From Bacteroidales bacterium (lineage in GTDB: Bacteria > Bacteroidota > Bacteroidia > Bacteroidales > Tenuifilaceae): a DNA stretch of 10,139 nucleotides. Under the pieces are notes generated by a model that saw nothing but the letters and a program-made list of their open reading frames with translations, searched no databases and was not told the DNA's origin. Below, in pieces: positions 1-7,490 of the stretch. The DNA lies in the NCBI GenBank assembly GCA_008933525.1, contig WBUV01000080.1, positions 1 to 10,139 on the forward strand, in the 5' to 3' direction. Every line of letters starts with the position of its first letter. Position 1 is the stretch's first letter. Both the position numbers and the translations under genes were made by a program.

Positions 1-440
1 CCCTCAGCACCCATTCTAATGGTAGAAGCAATCGATGTTTTAATTGCTCTGCGGAACGAAATACGTCCTTCTAGCTGGCGAGCGATGTTATTCGCTACGA
101 TAACAGCATCAATCTCTGGACGTTTAACATCAAAGATGTTGATTTGCACCTCTTTATTGGTAATTTTGCGCAATTCCTCTTTAAGTTTATCTACTTCCTG
201 GCCACCTTTACCAATGATGATACCTGGACGAGCAGTGTGGATAGTAACAGTAATTAGCTTAAGGGTTCGCTCAATAACAATCTTCGCAAGACTTGCTTTT
301 GAAAGCCTCTCGTTTAGATAATCACGAATTTTGCTGTCTTCAACAAGTTTCTGAGCGTATTTGTTACCCCCGTACCAGTTGGAATCCCATCCTCTGATGA
401 TTCCAAGTCGGTTTCCTATTGGATTAACTTTATTTCCCAT
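1..440 (-). CDS. rpsC: 30S ribosomal protein S3 (partial, C-terminus beyond window)
   Basis: S3 belongs to the head of the 30S subunit, near the mRNA entry channel. I translated the minus strand from the ATG at 438-440 and read 146 codons to the edge with no stop. The product begins [20 protein letters not shown], the usual Bacteroidetes S3 start. A type-2 KH domain follows, with the GKGG-type loop visible as [13 protein letters not shown] at about residues 76-88. The sequence then continues through [20 protein letters not shown] S3 core (here [16 protein letters not shown]) to [18 protein letters not shown], where the window ends. The C-terminal domain is therefore missing only because of the cut. 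The gene starts 7 nt after the rplV stop, with no Shine-Dalgarno site in the gap, and is probably translated as part of the same message. Confidence 0.96.
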   Translation of the reverse strand, partial: MGNKVNPIGNRLGIIRGWDSNWYGGNKYAQKLVEDSKIRDYLNERLSKASLAKIVIERTLKLITVTIHTARPGIIIGKGGQEVDKLKEELRKITNKEVQINIFDVKRPEIDAVIVANNIARQLEGRISFRRAIKTSIASTIRMGAE

Positions 441-447
441 TTAACTG

Positions 448-861
448 CTAATTATTTGTATCGTTATTAACTGCACTATCAACAATCACGGTTACGTGAT
501 TTGAACGTTTACGAATACGATGCGCGCGTCCCTGAGGAGCGGTGCGAATACGTTTAAGAGTTCTACCCTGATCTACAAAAATCTCTTTCACAAAAAGGTT
601 AGCATCTTCAATACGAGTGTTCTCGTTTTTGGCTTTCCAGTTTGCAATAGCAGAAAGTAATAGCTTGTGAACATCCTCAGCAGCGTCTTTACCGTTGAAC
701 TTTAGAATGTTTAGGGCTGAATTCACGTCTTTACCGCGTACCAGGTCTACTACCAAGCGCATTTTACGTGGAGATGATGGGCAATTGCGTAGAATCGCAA
801 TTGCTTTTTTCTTTTTCTCCTCCTTTAGCCTATTGGCCATTGTATGTTTTCTTGCACCCAT
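448..861 (-). CDS. rplV: 50S ribosomal protein L22
   Basis: L22 binds 23S rRNA, and its long beta-hairpin lines the peptide exit tunnel. The 137-residue product starts MGARKHTMANRLKEEKKKK. It carries the L22 signature NCPSSPRKMRLVVDLVRGK at about residues 27-45 and the hairpin and C-terminal segment RTAPQGRAHRIRKRSNHVTVIV. The MGARK start matches the Bacteroides-type N-terminus, so I preferred it to the internal Met at residue 8. Length is normal for the phylum. The gene ends in TAG, which matters for interpreting the in-frame TAG in rplB: the natural C-terminus of this protein family falls exactly here, so TAG is used as a real stop in this genome. It lies 25 nt after rpsS and 7 nt before rpsC. 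Confidence 0.97.
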   Translation of the reverse strand: MGARKHTMANRLKEEKKKKAIAILRNCPSSPRKMRLVVDLVRGKDVNSALNILKFNGKDAAEDVHKLLLSAIANWKAKNENTRIEDANLFVKEIFVDQGRTLKRIRTAPQGRAHRIRKRSNHVTVIVDSAVNNDTNN

Positions 862-886
862 TGCTTAGTTTCTTTAATCAATTCAC

Positions 887-1156
887 TTATTTTTTCTTAT
901 TACCAGCGTGACCACGGAAAGTGCGTGTTGGAGCAAACTCTCCAAGCTTATGACCAACCATGTTTTCGGTAACATAAACAGGAATAAACTTATTCCCATT
1001 GTGAACTGCTATGGTGTGTCCAACAAAGTCGGGAGAAATCATCGAACTGCGTGACCATGTTTTAACAACAGCCTTCTTGTTAGATTCATTCATAGCGCTA
1101 ACACGCTTATCTAACTTATATTCGATGAAGGGACCTTTTTTAAGTGACCTACTCAT
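887..1156 (-). CDS. rpsS: 30S ribosomal protein S19
   Basis: S19 sits in the head of the 30S subunit next to S13 and contacts the A-site tRNA region. The 89-residue product begins [15 protein letters not shown] and contains the family core [22 protein letters not shown] (about residues 33-54) and the signature [18 protein letters not shown] near the C-terminus. Length and ends are standard. It starts 18 nt after the rplB stop. The sequence just before the ATG (GAAGGT) resembles a ribosome binding site but lies too close to the start to act as a normal one. Being downstream of the rplB amber codon, it could suffer polar effects if that codon really stops translation. Confidence 0.97.
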   Translation of the reverse strand: MSRSLKKGPFIEYKLDKRVSAMNESNKKAVVKTWSRSSMISPDFVGHTIAVHNGNKFIPVYVTENMVGHKLGEFAPTRTFRGHAGNKKK

Positions 1157-1174
1157 ACCTTCAATTTTTACTGA

Positions 1175-1999
1175 TTACTTTTTCCTGCGTTCAACAATAA
1201 ACTTATTGCTAGGATTCTTCTTAGAGCGTGTTTTGTAGCCCTTAGCAGGAATACCTTTGCGTGAGCGTGGATGACCTCCCGAAGCGCGTCCTTCACCACC
1301 ACCCATTGGGTGATCTACAGGGTTCATAGCAACACCCCTGTTGCGAGGACGACGACCTAACCAACGGGTACGTCCGGCTTTACCAGATTTCTCCAAAGCG
1401 TGGTCGCTGTTCGATACGCTACCAATGGTAGCTTTGCATTCGGTTAGCACCATACGGGTCTCACCGCTAGGAAGTTTAATAATTGCATACTTACCTTCAC
1501 GTGCAAGAAGTTGTGCATGTGAACCAGCACTTCTTGCCATGCAAGCACCTTGACCTGGGTATAATTCGATGTTATGAATTAATGTACCAAGTGGAATCTC
1601 TGCCAAGTAAAGAGTATTTCCAAGCTCCGGAGCGACTCCTCTTCCTGACATGATTTTTTGACCAACTTGTATTCCGCTTGGAGCAACTATCTAACGTTTC
1701 TCACCATCGGCATACTCTACAAGTGCAATACGTGCTGTGCGGTTTGGATCGTATTCTACAGTTTTCACTGTAGCTTCAATCCCTTCGCGTTCACGCGTAA
1801 AGTCGATCAATCTGTATCGGCGCTTATGACCACCCCCTATATATCGCATGGTCATTTTCCCCTGGTTATTTCTACCACCAGTTTTCTTCAGGGGGCGTAG
1901 CAACGATTTCTCAGGCTTCGAGGCAGTAATTTCCTCGAATGTGCCTATAATTTTGTGTCTCTGTCCTGGTGTAACAGGTTTTAGTTTCCGTACAGCCAT
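1175..1999 (-). CDS. rplB: 50S ribosomal protein L2, interrupted by an in-frame amber codon
   Basis: L2 is a primary 23S rRNA-binding protein required for subunit association and close to the peptidyl transferase centre. Read as one frame, the gene has 274 codons plus a TAA stop, exactly the usual Bacteroidetes length. It starts [16 protein letters not shown], holds [17 protein letters not shown] and [20 protein letters not shown], then meets TAG at codon 103. Beyond it the same frame continues [25 protein letters not shown] and reaches the L2 signature [24 protein letters not shown] at about residues 226-249. Related proteins carry Tyr at position 103 (EKRYI), so a TAT/TAC to TAG change is the simplest explanation. 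No frameshift and no other decay is seen. A gene caller would split it into 1691-1999 and 1175-1651. It may be a sequencing error, a true nonsense mutation with suppression or readthrough, or a split product made by restart at ATG 1651. L2 is normally essential, so a plain null is unlikely. Confidence 0.9.
1691..1693 (-). other. In-frame TAG (amber) codon within rplB
   Basis: The minus strand reads GAG AAA CGT TAG ATA GTT GCT, so the stop falls between the conserved EKR and IVAPSG segments of L2 at codon 103. A single base (plus-strand 1691 c instead of g or a) separates it from a Tyr codon. TAG also terminates rplV, the EF-G paralog and the 3'-most gene of the window at natural protein ends, which argues against genome-wide reassignment of TAG. 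Confidence 0.9.
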
Positions 2000-2004
2000 T
2001 TTCT

Positions 2005-2298
2005 TTAGATGTTGCTATAAAAATCAATTTTCTCACCATTCTTCAACGTTACAATAGCTTTTTTGAAGCTGTTTGTGCGGCCAACAAGGAAACCTGCTTT
2101 TGTGTAACGGGTTTTTTGTTTTCCTGCGTAACGTATAGTATTCACTGAGTCTACGGTAACTCCGTATAAATTCTCAATGGCTCTTCTTATCTGTAACTTA
2201 TTCGCTTTCTTATCAACAATGAAACCGTACTGGTTTACCTTGCTGGTTAAGCGCTCCATCTTTTCAGTTACAATTGGTCTTATCAGTATGTCCATCAC
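2005..2298 (-). CDS. rplW: 50S ribosomal protein L23
   Basis: L23 lies at the exit of the peptide tunnel, where trigger factor and SRP dock. The 97-residue product begins [17 protein letters not shown], matching the family start (I-x-P-x-x-T-E-K), followed by [33 protein letters not shown], the usual core, and ends [11 protein letters not shown]. The start could be either of the two adjacent Met codons; the first is used here. Length is normal for the phylum. The gaps are only 8 nt from rplD and 5 nt to rplB, so translation of rplD, rplW and rplB is probably coupled. Confidence 0.96.
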   Translation of the reverse strand: MMDILIRPIVTEKMERLTSKVNQYGFIVDKKANKLQIRRAIENLYGVTVDSVNTIRYAGKQKTRYTKAGFLVGRTNSFKKAIVTLKNGEKIDFYSNI

Positions 2299-2306
2299 TC
2301 GTTCAA

Positions 2307-2939
2307 TTAAGAAACTTTAAACATTTTATTGAGAACATCTACTGAACTCTCAGAAAGTACTAATGCTTTCGCATTTAATACTTCGTAAGTATTTATAGAT
2401 GAAGCATCTACAACTTTACACTGTTGTAAATTTCTGGATGACAAAGATATATTTTTATTTACATCGCCCAACACGAAAAGTGTTTTTTTGTCAGCCACTT
2501 TCAAATTATTGCAAATTGAAAGGAATTGTTGAGTTTTTGGAGTATCTAAATTGAAATCTTCCACAACAACAATTGCGTTATCTTTCACTTTGTATGCTAT
2601 TGCACTTTTACGAGCAAGTTGTTTTACTTTTTTGTTCAACTTGAAGCTGTAATCGCGAGGTACTGGACCAAATACGCGTCCACCACCACGGAATAAAGGT
2701 GATTTGATGCTACCTGCACGGGCAGTACCTGTACCTTTTTGCTTCTTTAACTTGCGTGTGCTACCGGAAACCTCATTACGTTGCTTCGATTTATGAGTAC
2801 CCTGACGACCATTAGCAAGAATTTGCTTAACGTCAAGATAGATAGCATGATCGTTAGGTTCGATGCTAAAAATAGAGTCATCGAGTTGGATCATTCTCCC
2901 GGTTTCCTGTCCTGATATGTTAAGTACTTTAATTTCCAT
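2307..2939 (-). CDS. rplD: 50S ribosomal protein L4
   Basis: L4 binds 23S rRNA domain I, and its extended loop reaches the tunnel constriction. In E. coli it also represses the S10 operon; whether it does so here cannot be seen. The 210-residue product opens [15 protein letters not shown]. It shows the tunnel loop region [27 protein letters not shown] at about residues 66-92, followed by [23 protein letters not shown]. The C-terminal half ([17 protein letters not shown], then [18 protein letters not shown]) fits the family fold. The ATG overlaps the rplC stop by one base (TAATG), a classic sign of translational coupling. Confidence 0.97.
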   Translation of the reverse strand: MEIKVLNISGQETGRMIQLDDSIFSIEPNDHAIYLDVKQILANGRQGTHKSKQRNEVSGSTRKLKKQKGTGTARAGSIKSPLFRGGGRVFGPVPRDYSFKLNKKVKQLARKSAIAYKVKDNAIVVVEDFNLDTPKTQQFLSICNNLKVADKKTLFVLGDVNKNISLSSRNLQQCKVVDASSINTYEVLNAKALVLSESSVDVLNKMFKVS

Positions 2940-3559
2940 TATTTCTCAATAATTAAGTAAGAACCTTTTGCACCTGGAATGGAACCTTTTACAAGGAGAA
3001 GGTTGCTTTCAGGGATAACCTTAAGAACACGAAGGTTCATAATTTTAACCCTATCGCCACCGGTCCGACCGGGTAGCCTTTTCCCTGGGAAAACACGTGA
3101 TGGGAACGATGACGCACCCATAGAACCAGGGTGACGCTGACGGTTATGCTGACCGTGAGTTTGACCACCCACACCGCCGAAGCCGTGACGTTTAACTACA
3201 CCTTGGAATCCTTTACCCTTGGTAATACCGGTAACATCAACCCAACGGTCGTCGTTAAACAAATCAACGGTGATAACATCACCTAGTTGGTTAGTGCCAT
3301 TCCAATCTCTAAACTCAACAACTTTACGTTTAGGAGTGGTGTTAGCTTTCTGGAAATGACCCATCATGGGTCTGCTGGTATGTTTCTCCTTTTTGTCATC
3401 AAAGGCAAGTTGAATAGCAGTATAACCATCGTTATCTGCATTCTTTACCTGAGTGACAACGCATGGACCAGCCTCAATTACGGTGCAGGGGATATTTTTT
3501 CCATCCTCACCGAATACGGAAGTCATTCCGATTTTACGTCCAATTAATCCTTGTGGCAT
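2939..3559 (-). CDS. rplC: 50S ribosomal protein L3
   Basis: L3 is an early assembly protein whose central extension approaches the peptidyl transferase centre. The 206-residue product starts [35 protein letters not shown], typical of bacterial L3. It includes the signature [38 protein letters not shown] split across about residues 112-149; the Gln in the GGQ-like GQTHG region and the following RHPGS are the conserved tip. A proline- and glycine-rich [18 protein letters not shown] follows, and the protein ends [19 protein letters not shown]. Length is normal. It lies 25 nt after rpsJ and overlaps rplD by one base. Confidence 0.97.
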   Translation of the reverse strand: MPQGLIGRKIGMTSVFGEDGKNIPCTVIEAGPCVVTQVKNADNDGYTAIQLAFDDKKEKHTSRPMMGHFQKANTTPKRKVVEFRDWNGTNQLGDVITVDLFNDDRWVDVTGITKGKGFQGVVKRHGFGGVGGQTHGQHNRQRHPGSMGASSFPSRVFPGKRLPGRTGGDRVKIMNLRVLKVIPESNLLLVKGSIPGAKGSYLIIEK

Positions 3560-3584
3560 TGTCTTTACAATTTACAATTCACAC

Positions 3585-3890
3585 TCATACTTTAATTTCT
3601 ACTTCGACTCCACTTGGAAGTTCGAGCTTCATAAGAGCATCGATAGTCTTCGGGGTGGAGCTGTAGATGTCGAGCAAACGCTTATAGGAGCATAGCTCAA
3701 ATTGCTCCCTTGATTTTTTGTTCACGAATGTTGAACGGTTTACCGTAAAAATTCGCTTGTGCGTTGGAAGCGGGATTGGCCCGCTCACCACAGCGCCTGT
3801 AGCCTTGACCGTTTTCACGATCTTTTCGGCCGACTTGTCTACCAGGTTGTGGTCGTACGATTTGAGTTTAATTCTAATTTTCTGGCTCAT
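3585..3890 (-). CDS. rpsJ: 30S ribosomal protein S10
   Basis: S10 is a 30S head protein; in many bacteria it also works as NusE in transcription antitermination. The 101-residue product begins [43 protein letters not shown] and carries the S10 signature around residues 29-44 ([16 protein letters not shown]), then [42 protein letters not shown]. It ends with TGA, unlike the other operon genes, most of which end with TAA. It follows fusA after 21 nt. In E. coli this gene begins a separate operon and tuf follows fusA; here no tuf and no terminator-like hairpin lie in the gap. Confidence 0.97.
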   Translation of the reverse strand: MSQKIRIKLKSYDHNLVDKSAEKIVKTVKATGAVVSGPIPLPTHKRIFTVNRSTFVNKKSREQFELCSYKRLLDIYSSTPKTIDALMKLELPSGVEVEIKV

Positions 3891-3911
3891 TGTACATATT
3901 AGTAAAAGTAA

Positions 3912-6029
3912 TTATTCAATCTCCTTTACTTCCTTACCACGCGATTTTTCCACAATCTCTTTTGCGATATTTGCGGGAACTTCGGCGTAGTGAGAGAATT
4001 CCATTGTAGAAGTAGCTCGTCCGGAAGATAGAGTTCTTAGAACTGTAACATAACCGAACTGCTCAGAAAGAGGTACCTTGGCTTTAATTACCCTAGCAAC
4101 TCCTTTAGATTCCATACCTGCAATTTGACCACGACGTTTGTTTAGGTCACCAATTACATCACCCATATACTCCTCAGGAGTTACTACCTCAACGCTCATA
4201 ATAGGCTCAAGTAGAACTGGTGATGCTTTTGGAGCAGCTGCACGGAAACCGTAGCGAGCCGCAATCTCGAATGATAGAGAATCGGAGTCAACTGCGTGGA
4301 ACGATCCATCCTTAAGAACAACTTTCATACTAGGAACCTGGAAACCAGCCAGAACACCATTGTTCATAGCGGTATCGAAACCTTTCTGAATGGAAGGAAT
4401 GAACTCGCGTGGAATATTTCCACCCTTAACCTCGTCAACAAACTGTAATCCAACAACACCTTCATCGGCTGGGCCAATTTCGAAGATGATATCAGCAAAT
4501 TTACCACGACCACCAGATTGTTTCTTGAAGACCTCGCGATGTGATACAGTTTTTGTAATAGTTTCCTTGTATGCAACCTGAGGAGCCCCTTGACTTATAT
4601 CCACATTAAACTCACGACGAAGACGGTCAACAATAATTTCAAGGTGAAGTTCACCCATTCCATTAATAATTGTTTGTCCACTGTCTGGATCGGTTTTAAC
4701 ACGGAAGGTTGGATCTTCCTCCGATAGTTTTCCTAAAGCAATACCTAACTTATCAAGATCTTTCTGAGTCTTTGGTTCAATTGCTAGACCAATTACAGGC
4801 TCAGGGAATGTCATTGACTCAAGAGCGATAGGATGTTTCTCATCGCAAATGGTATCGCCGGTACGTAAATCTTTAAAACCAACTACAGCACAAATGTCAC
4901 CAGCCTCGCAGAACTCAATTGGATTTTGCTTGTTAGCGTGCATTTGGTATAGACGGCTAATACGTTCTTTTTTACCTGTACGGGTATTGAAAATGTAACT
5001 ACCACTATCAACCTTACCTGAGTAAACTCTCACGAATGCTAAACGACCTACAAAAGGATCAGTAGCAATTTTGAAAGCTAAACCGCAGAATGGTTCTGAG
5101 ATAAGTGGCTTACGTATAATTTCATCCCCACTATCAGGGTTTGTTCCATGAATATCACCTTTATCTAGAGGGCTAGGAAGGAACGATATAACAGCATCTA
5201 AAAGACGCTGAATTCCCTTATTCTTGAATGATGCTCCGCAAAGTACTGGTACGATAGACATATCGATGGTTGCTTTGCGAATAGTTTCAAGCATTTCCTC
5301 TTTAGTGATAGAATCTGGATCCTCAAAGAAACGCTCCAATAAATCATCGTTATAAGAAGCAACTGCCTCAATAAGGGCGCTACGCCATTCGGCTACTTCG
5401 TCCTTCATGTTGGCAGGAACATCCTCTAAACGATAATTCACGGTTTTTGTTTGTGGATCATCGAACCAAACAACAGCTTTGTTTTCGATTAAGTCAACAA
5501 CACCAATAAAGGTATCCTCAGCACCAATAGGTAACTGAATAGGAACTGGATTTGCACCTAATTTTTCCTTGATTTGACCAACCACCGATAAGAAATCCGC
5601 ACCAACGCGGTCCATCTTATTTACAAAGGCAATTTTTGGAACTCTGTACTTATCAGCTTGACGCCATACGGTCTCGCTTTGTGGCTCAACACCACCTACA
5701 GCACAGAATGTAGCAATGGTACCATCAAGTACACGAAGAGAACGCTCAACCTCAACGGTAAAGTCCACGTGACCTGGGGTATCGATAATGTTAATTTGAT
5801 ACTGCTGATTGTTATACTTCCAGAAAGTTGTTGTAGCAGCCGAAGTAATGGTAATACCTCTTTCCTGCTCCTGAACCATCCAGTCCATTGTGGCAGCACC
5901 ATCGTGCACCTCTCCTATTTTATGGCTTTTACCAGTATAAAAAAGGATACGCTCGGTAGTTGTTGTTTTACCGGCGTCGATGTGTGCCATAATCCCGATG
6001 TTACGAGTAAATTTTAAATCCCTGCTCAT
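3912..6029 (-). CDS. fusA: Elongation factor G (canonical, EF-G1)
   Basis: EF-G is the GTPase that moves tRNAs and mRNA through the ribosome after each peptide bond and helps recycle ribosomes. The 705-residue product has all G-domain motifs intact: P-loop AHIDAGKT (15-22), switch I RGITI (57-61), DTPGH with the catalytic His (83-87) and NKMD (137-140). Domain II/III sequence follows, including [18 protein letters not shown]. Domain IV shows [13 protein letters not shown] and the tip loop SFHAVDSDS, then domain [19 protein letters not shown] sequence (here [20 protein letters not shown]). Length is typical. A purine-rich GGGGAAGGTAGG stretch lies about 7-18 nt before the ATG, the clearest Shine-Dalgarno-like site in the operon. 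It sits between rpsG (29 nt) and rpsJ (21 nt). The paralog across the divergent promoter region differs at the GTPase residues. Confidence 0.98.
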   Translation of the reverse strand: MSRDLKFTRNIGIMAHIDAGKTTTTERILFYTGKSHKIGEVHDGAATMDWMVQEQERGITITSAATTTFWKYNNQQYQINIIDTPGHVDFTVEVERSLRVLDGTIATFCAVGGVEPQSETVWRQADKYRVPKIAFVNKMDRVGADFLSVVGQIKEKLGANPVPIQLPIGAEDTFIGVVDLIENKAVVWFDDPQTKTVNYRLEDVPANMKDEVAEWRSALIEAVASYNDDLLERFFEDPDSITKEEMLETIRKATIDMSIVPVLCGASFKNKGIQRLLDAVISFLPSPLDKGDIHGTNPDSGDEIIRKPLISEPFCGLAFKIATDPFVGRLAFVRVYSGKVDSGSYIFNTRTGKKERISRLYQMHANKQNPIEFCEAGDICAVVGFKDLRTGDTICDEKHPIALESMTFPEPVIGLAIEPKTQKDLDKLGIALGKLSEEDPTFRVKTDPDSGQTIINGMGELHLEIIVDRLRREFNVDISQGAPQVAYKETITKTVSHREVFKKQSGGRGKFADIIFEIGPADEGVVGLQFVDEVKGGNIPREFIPSIQKGFDTAMNNGVLAGFQVPSMKVVLKDGSFHAVDSDSLSFEIAARYGFRAAAPKASPVLLEPIMSVEVVTPEEYMGDVIGDLNKRRGQIAGMESKGVARVIKAKVPLSEQFGYVTVLRTLSSGRATSTMEFSHYAEVPANIAKEIVEKSRGKEVKEIE

Positions 6030-6058
6030 CTATAATCCTACCTTCCCCGTATCGTGAA

Positions 6059-6535
6059 TTAAAATCTGAAATGTGCAAAAGCTTTGTTTGCTTCAGCCAT
6101 TTTATGCATATCTTCTTTCTTCTTGAAAGCAGCACCTTCCTCGTTGTAAGCAGCCATAATTTCGGCAGCTAATTTATCGCTCATACCTTTACCCGAACGT
6201 TTGCGTGAGTAAAGAACAAGGTTTTTCATAGAAAGTGAAATTTTTCTCTCAGGGCGAACTTCCATTGGAACTTGGAAAGTTGCACCACCCACTCTGCGGC
6301 TCTTCACCTCAACTTGTGGGGTAATGTTCTCCAATGCCTTTTTCCAGATCTCAAGTGGAGACTTATCGGCATCCTTCATGCGATTAGCTACAATCTCTAA
6401 TGAATTGTAGAAAATTTCATACGCAGTACTTTTCTTACCCTCGTACATCAGGTTATTTACAAACCTGGTAACCATTACATCACCGAATTTAGGATCGGGT
6501 AAGATGATTCGTTTTTTTGGTTTTGCTTTTCTCAT
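6059..6535 (-). CDS. rpsG: 30S ribosomal protein S7
   Basis: S7 starts assembly of the 30S head and contacts the E-site tRNA; in E. coli it represses the str operon. The 158-residue product begins [41 protein letters not shown], matching the S7 N-terminal signature. It continues with [35 protein letters not shown] at about residues 80-114, the conserved rRNA-binding segment, and ends [15 protein letters not shown] as in other bacterial S7. Length is usual. It lies 29 nt after rpsL and 29 nt before fusA. Confidence 0.97.
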   Translation of the reverse strand: MRKAKPKKRIILPDPKFGDVMVTRFVNNLMYEGKKSTAYEIFYNSLEIVANRMKDADKSPLEIWKKALENITPQVEVKSRRVGGATFQVPMEVRPERKISLSMKNLVLYSRKRSGKGMSDKLAAEIMAAYNEEGAAFKKKEDMHKMAEANKAFAHFRF

Positions 6536-6564
6536 TGTTCTAAAGCATCAACTGAGGTTAAATT

Positions 6565-6945
6565 TTACTTTTTAACTTTAGGTCTCTTAGCACCATACTT
6601 CGAACGACGTTGTTTACGTCCTTCAACACCAGATGCATCAAGTGTTCCACGTACTAAGTGGTAACGAACACCAGGTAAATCTTTTACCCTGCCTCCGCGG
6701 ATAAGCACGATAGAGTGCTCTTGCAGATTGTGACCTTCTCCAGGAATGTAGGCATTAACCTCCTTACCGTTTGTAAGCCTAACCCTGGCAACTTTTCTCA
6801 TAGCCGAATTCGGCTTTTTAGGAGTAGTGGTGTACACACGTACACATACCCCGCGTCTCTGAGGGCAAGCATCAAGCGCAGGCGCTTTACTCTTGTCAAT
6901 CAGTTTAGACCTTCCTTTTCTTACTAGTTGCGAAATTGTTGGCAT
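6565..6945 (-). CDS. rpsL: 30S ribosomal protein S12
   Basis: S12 sits at the decoding centre and controls accuracy; it is the classic streptomycin target protein. The 126-residue product begins [34 protein letters not shown]. It contains [24 protein letters not shown] with Lys43, and [22 protein letters not shown] with Lys88 and Asp89 (the residue methylthiolated by RimO in some bacteria). Both lysines are the wild-type, streptomycin-sensitive residues at the S12 level. It is the first gene of the operon: two promoter candidates lie upstream and none is needed between it and rpsG. Length is within the family range. Confidence 0.98.
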   Translation of the reverse strand: MPTISQLVRKGRSKLIDKSKAPALDACPQRRGVCVRVYTTTPKKPNSAMRKVARVRLTNGKEVNAYIPGEGHNLQEHSIVLIRGGRVKDLPGVRYHLVRGTLDASGVEGRKQRRSKYGAKRPKVKK

Positions 6946-6989
6946 AAATTGATGAAATTTATGTTAAATTAAACTTTTAAAATGGACTG

Positions 6990-7019
6990 CAAAGGTATTG
7001 ATTTTTTCAACACCACAAC
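6990..7019 (-). promoter_or_regulatory. Promoter candidate P1 of the rpsL operon
   Basis: On the minus strand a TACCTTTG (6997-6990) matches the Bacteroidetes -7 element TAnnTTTG exactly, and GTTG (7019-7016) lies 18 bases upstream in place of the -33 TTTG. Transcription would begin near 6984, giving a leader of about 40 nt before rpsL. The spacing is close to the known 19-21. No experiment supports the site. Confidence 0.65.
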
Positions 7020-7045
7020 CATTTTAACTTCTTTTTTTGCTGTTT

Positions 7046-7066
7046 ATTAGCATTTTCCGTGCTAAT
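7046..7066. repeat. 7-bp inverted repeat between the two rpsL promoter candidates
   Basis: ATTAGCA (7046-7052) and TGCTAAT (7060-7066) are perfect inverted copies separated by seven bases. The repeat falls just downstream of the predicted P2 start. On the minus-strand transcript it could form a small hairpin, but A-rich rather than U-rich sequence follows, so it is not a terminator. It could instead be a protein-binding site. Function unknown. Confidence 0.45.
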
Positions 7067-7081
7067 TCATTTTAGCGGGCG

Positions 7082-7112
7082 CAAAGATATATCATTTATA
7101 TGAAAAAACAAT
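7082..7112 (-). promoter_or_regulatory. Promoter candidate P2 of the rpsL operon
   Basis: The minus strand reads TATCTTTG (7089-7082), a perfect and very common form of the Bacteroidetes -7 element, with ATTG (7112-7109) 19 bases upstream as a partial -33 element. Transcription would begin near 7076, about 130 nt before the rpsL start, so this transcript would run through P1 and the inverted repeat at 7046-7066. Confidence 0.6.
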
Positions 7113-7332
7113 ACTGATTTTTAACTACTTGAAAAATATTTAAGGATGTGTAATAAATTAAAAAGTTCTCAAAGTTGAATAATCGGTAAAAAATCATTCA
7201 TATTGAGCGTAAAGCAGAAAAAAACTATTTTTTTAAAACTTTCAAAAGGCTCATATTCAAAAGATCAATCTTTAAAATAATCCTCAAGAACACTTAGTAT
7301 GCTTTACAACATCCCCCAAATTCCTAAAGAAG

Positions 7333-7362
7333 TTTGTTTGAAACAAAATTTTACTATTTTTG
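7333..7362 (+). promoter_or_regulatory. Promoter candidate of the EF-G paralog
   Basis: TTTG (7333-7336) and TATTTTTG (7355-7362) match both Bacteroidetes promoter elements exactly with an 18-base spacer. Transcription would begin near 7369. That leaves a leader of about 120 nt before the ATG at 7491 and rules out translation from the upstream ATG at 7299 on this transcript. It therefore helps decide the start of the paralog. Confidence 0.6.
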
Positions 7363-7490
7363 GGGGGATTCAAAAACCAGAACTGCAATTTTGCAAAGTC
7401 TTTTTGGGGAGATACACCTTATATATAGATGATGACAAATTTTGCAACCTAAAATCAATAGATGTTAAACATTTAATACGCGTAACCCGC

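Larger units (their letters stand above)
6946..7490. other. Divergent intergenic regulatory region between rpsL and the EF-G paralog
   Basis: This AT-rich 545-base stretch holds no gene I can support. It contains two promoter candidates firing left into the ribosomal operon, one firing right into the EF-G paralog, a 7-bp inverted repeat between the left promoters, a run of seven A and seven T split by three bases (7218-7234), and pairs of short direct repeats in the rightward leader. An open frame runs from an ATG at 7299 in phase with the paralog. It lacks similarity to EF-G, is poor in the codon style of the neighbouring gene, and overlaps the promoter candidate, so I treat it as noncoding. 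Confidence 0.7.

Noticed and set aside
1691..1693. Genome-wide reassignment of TAG to an amino acid as the explanation for the rplB amber codon
   Set aside because: rplV, the EF-G paralog and the NTF2-like gene all end in TAG at natural protein ends, so TAG works as a stop here; any readthrough would have to be local or through a weak suppressor.
1651..1693. Frameshift in rplB
   Set aside because: The two halves are in the same frame, and the 13 codons between the TAG and ATG 1651 encode conserved L2 sequence ([13 protein letters not shown]).
3891..3911. Missing tuf gene or a deletion between fusA and rpsJ
   Set aside because: Bacteroidetes typically join the str and S10 clusters without tuf at this point; the spacing is a normal operon gap.
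5658..6017. 119-codon plus-strand open frame antisense to fusA
   Set aside because: It lies fully inside the highly conserved fusA gene, its product resembles no known family, and it follows from the codon pattern of the real gene.
7218..7234. A7-CTA-T7 as a possible terminator hairpin
   Set aside because: The stem has no GC core and no transcript is expected to end there; it may only bend the DNA.
7260..7273. Small inverted repeat AAAGAT-CA-ATCTTT
   Set aside because: It is short and AT-rich in an AT-rich region, so it is expected by chance; no promoter or gene boundary depends on it.
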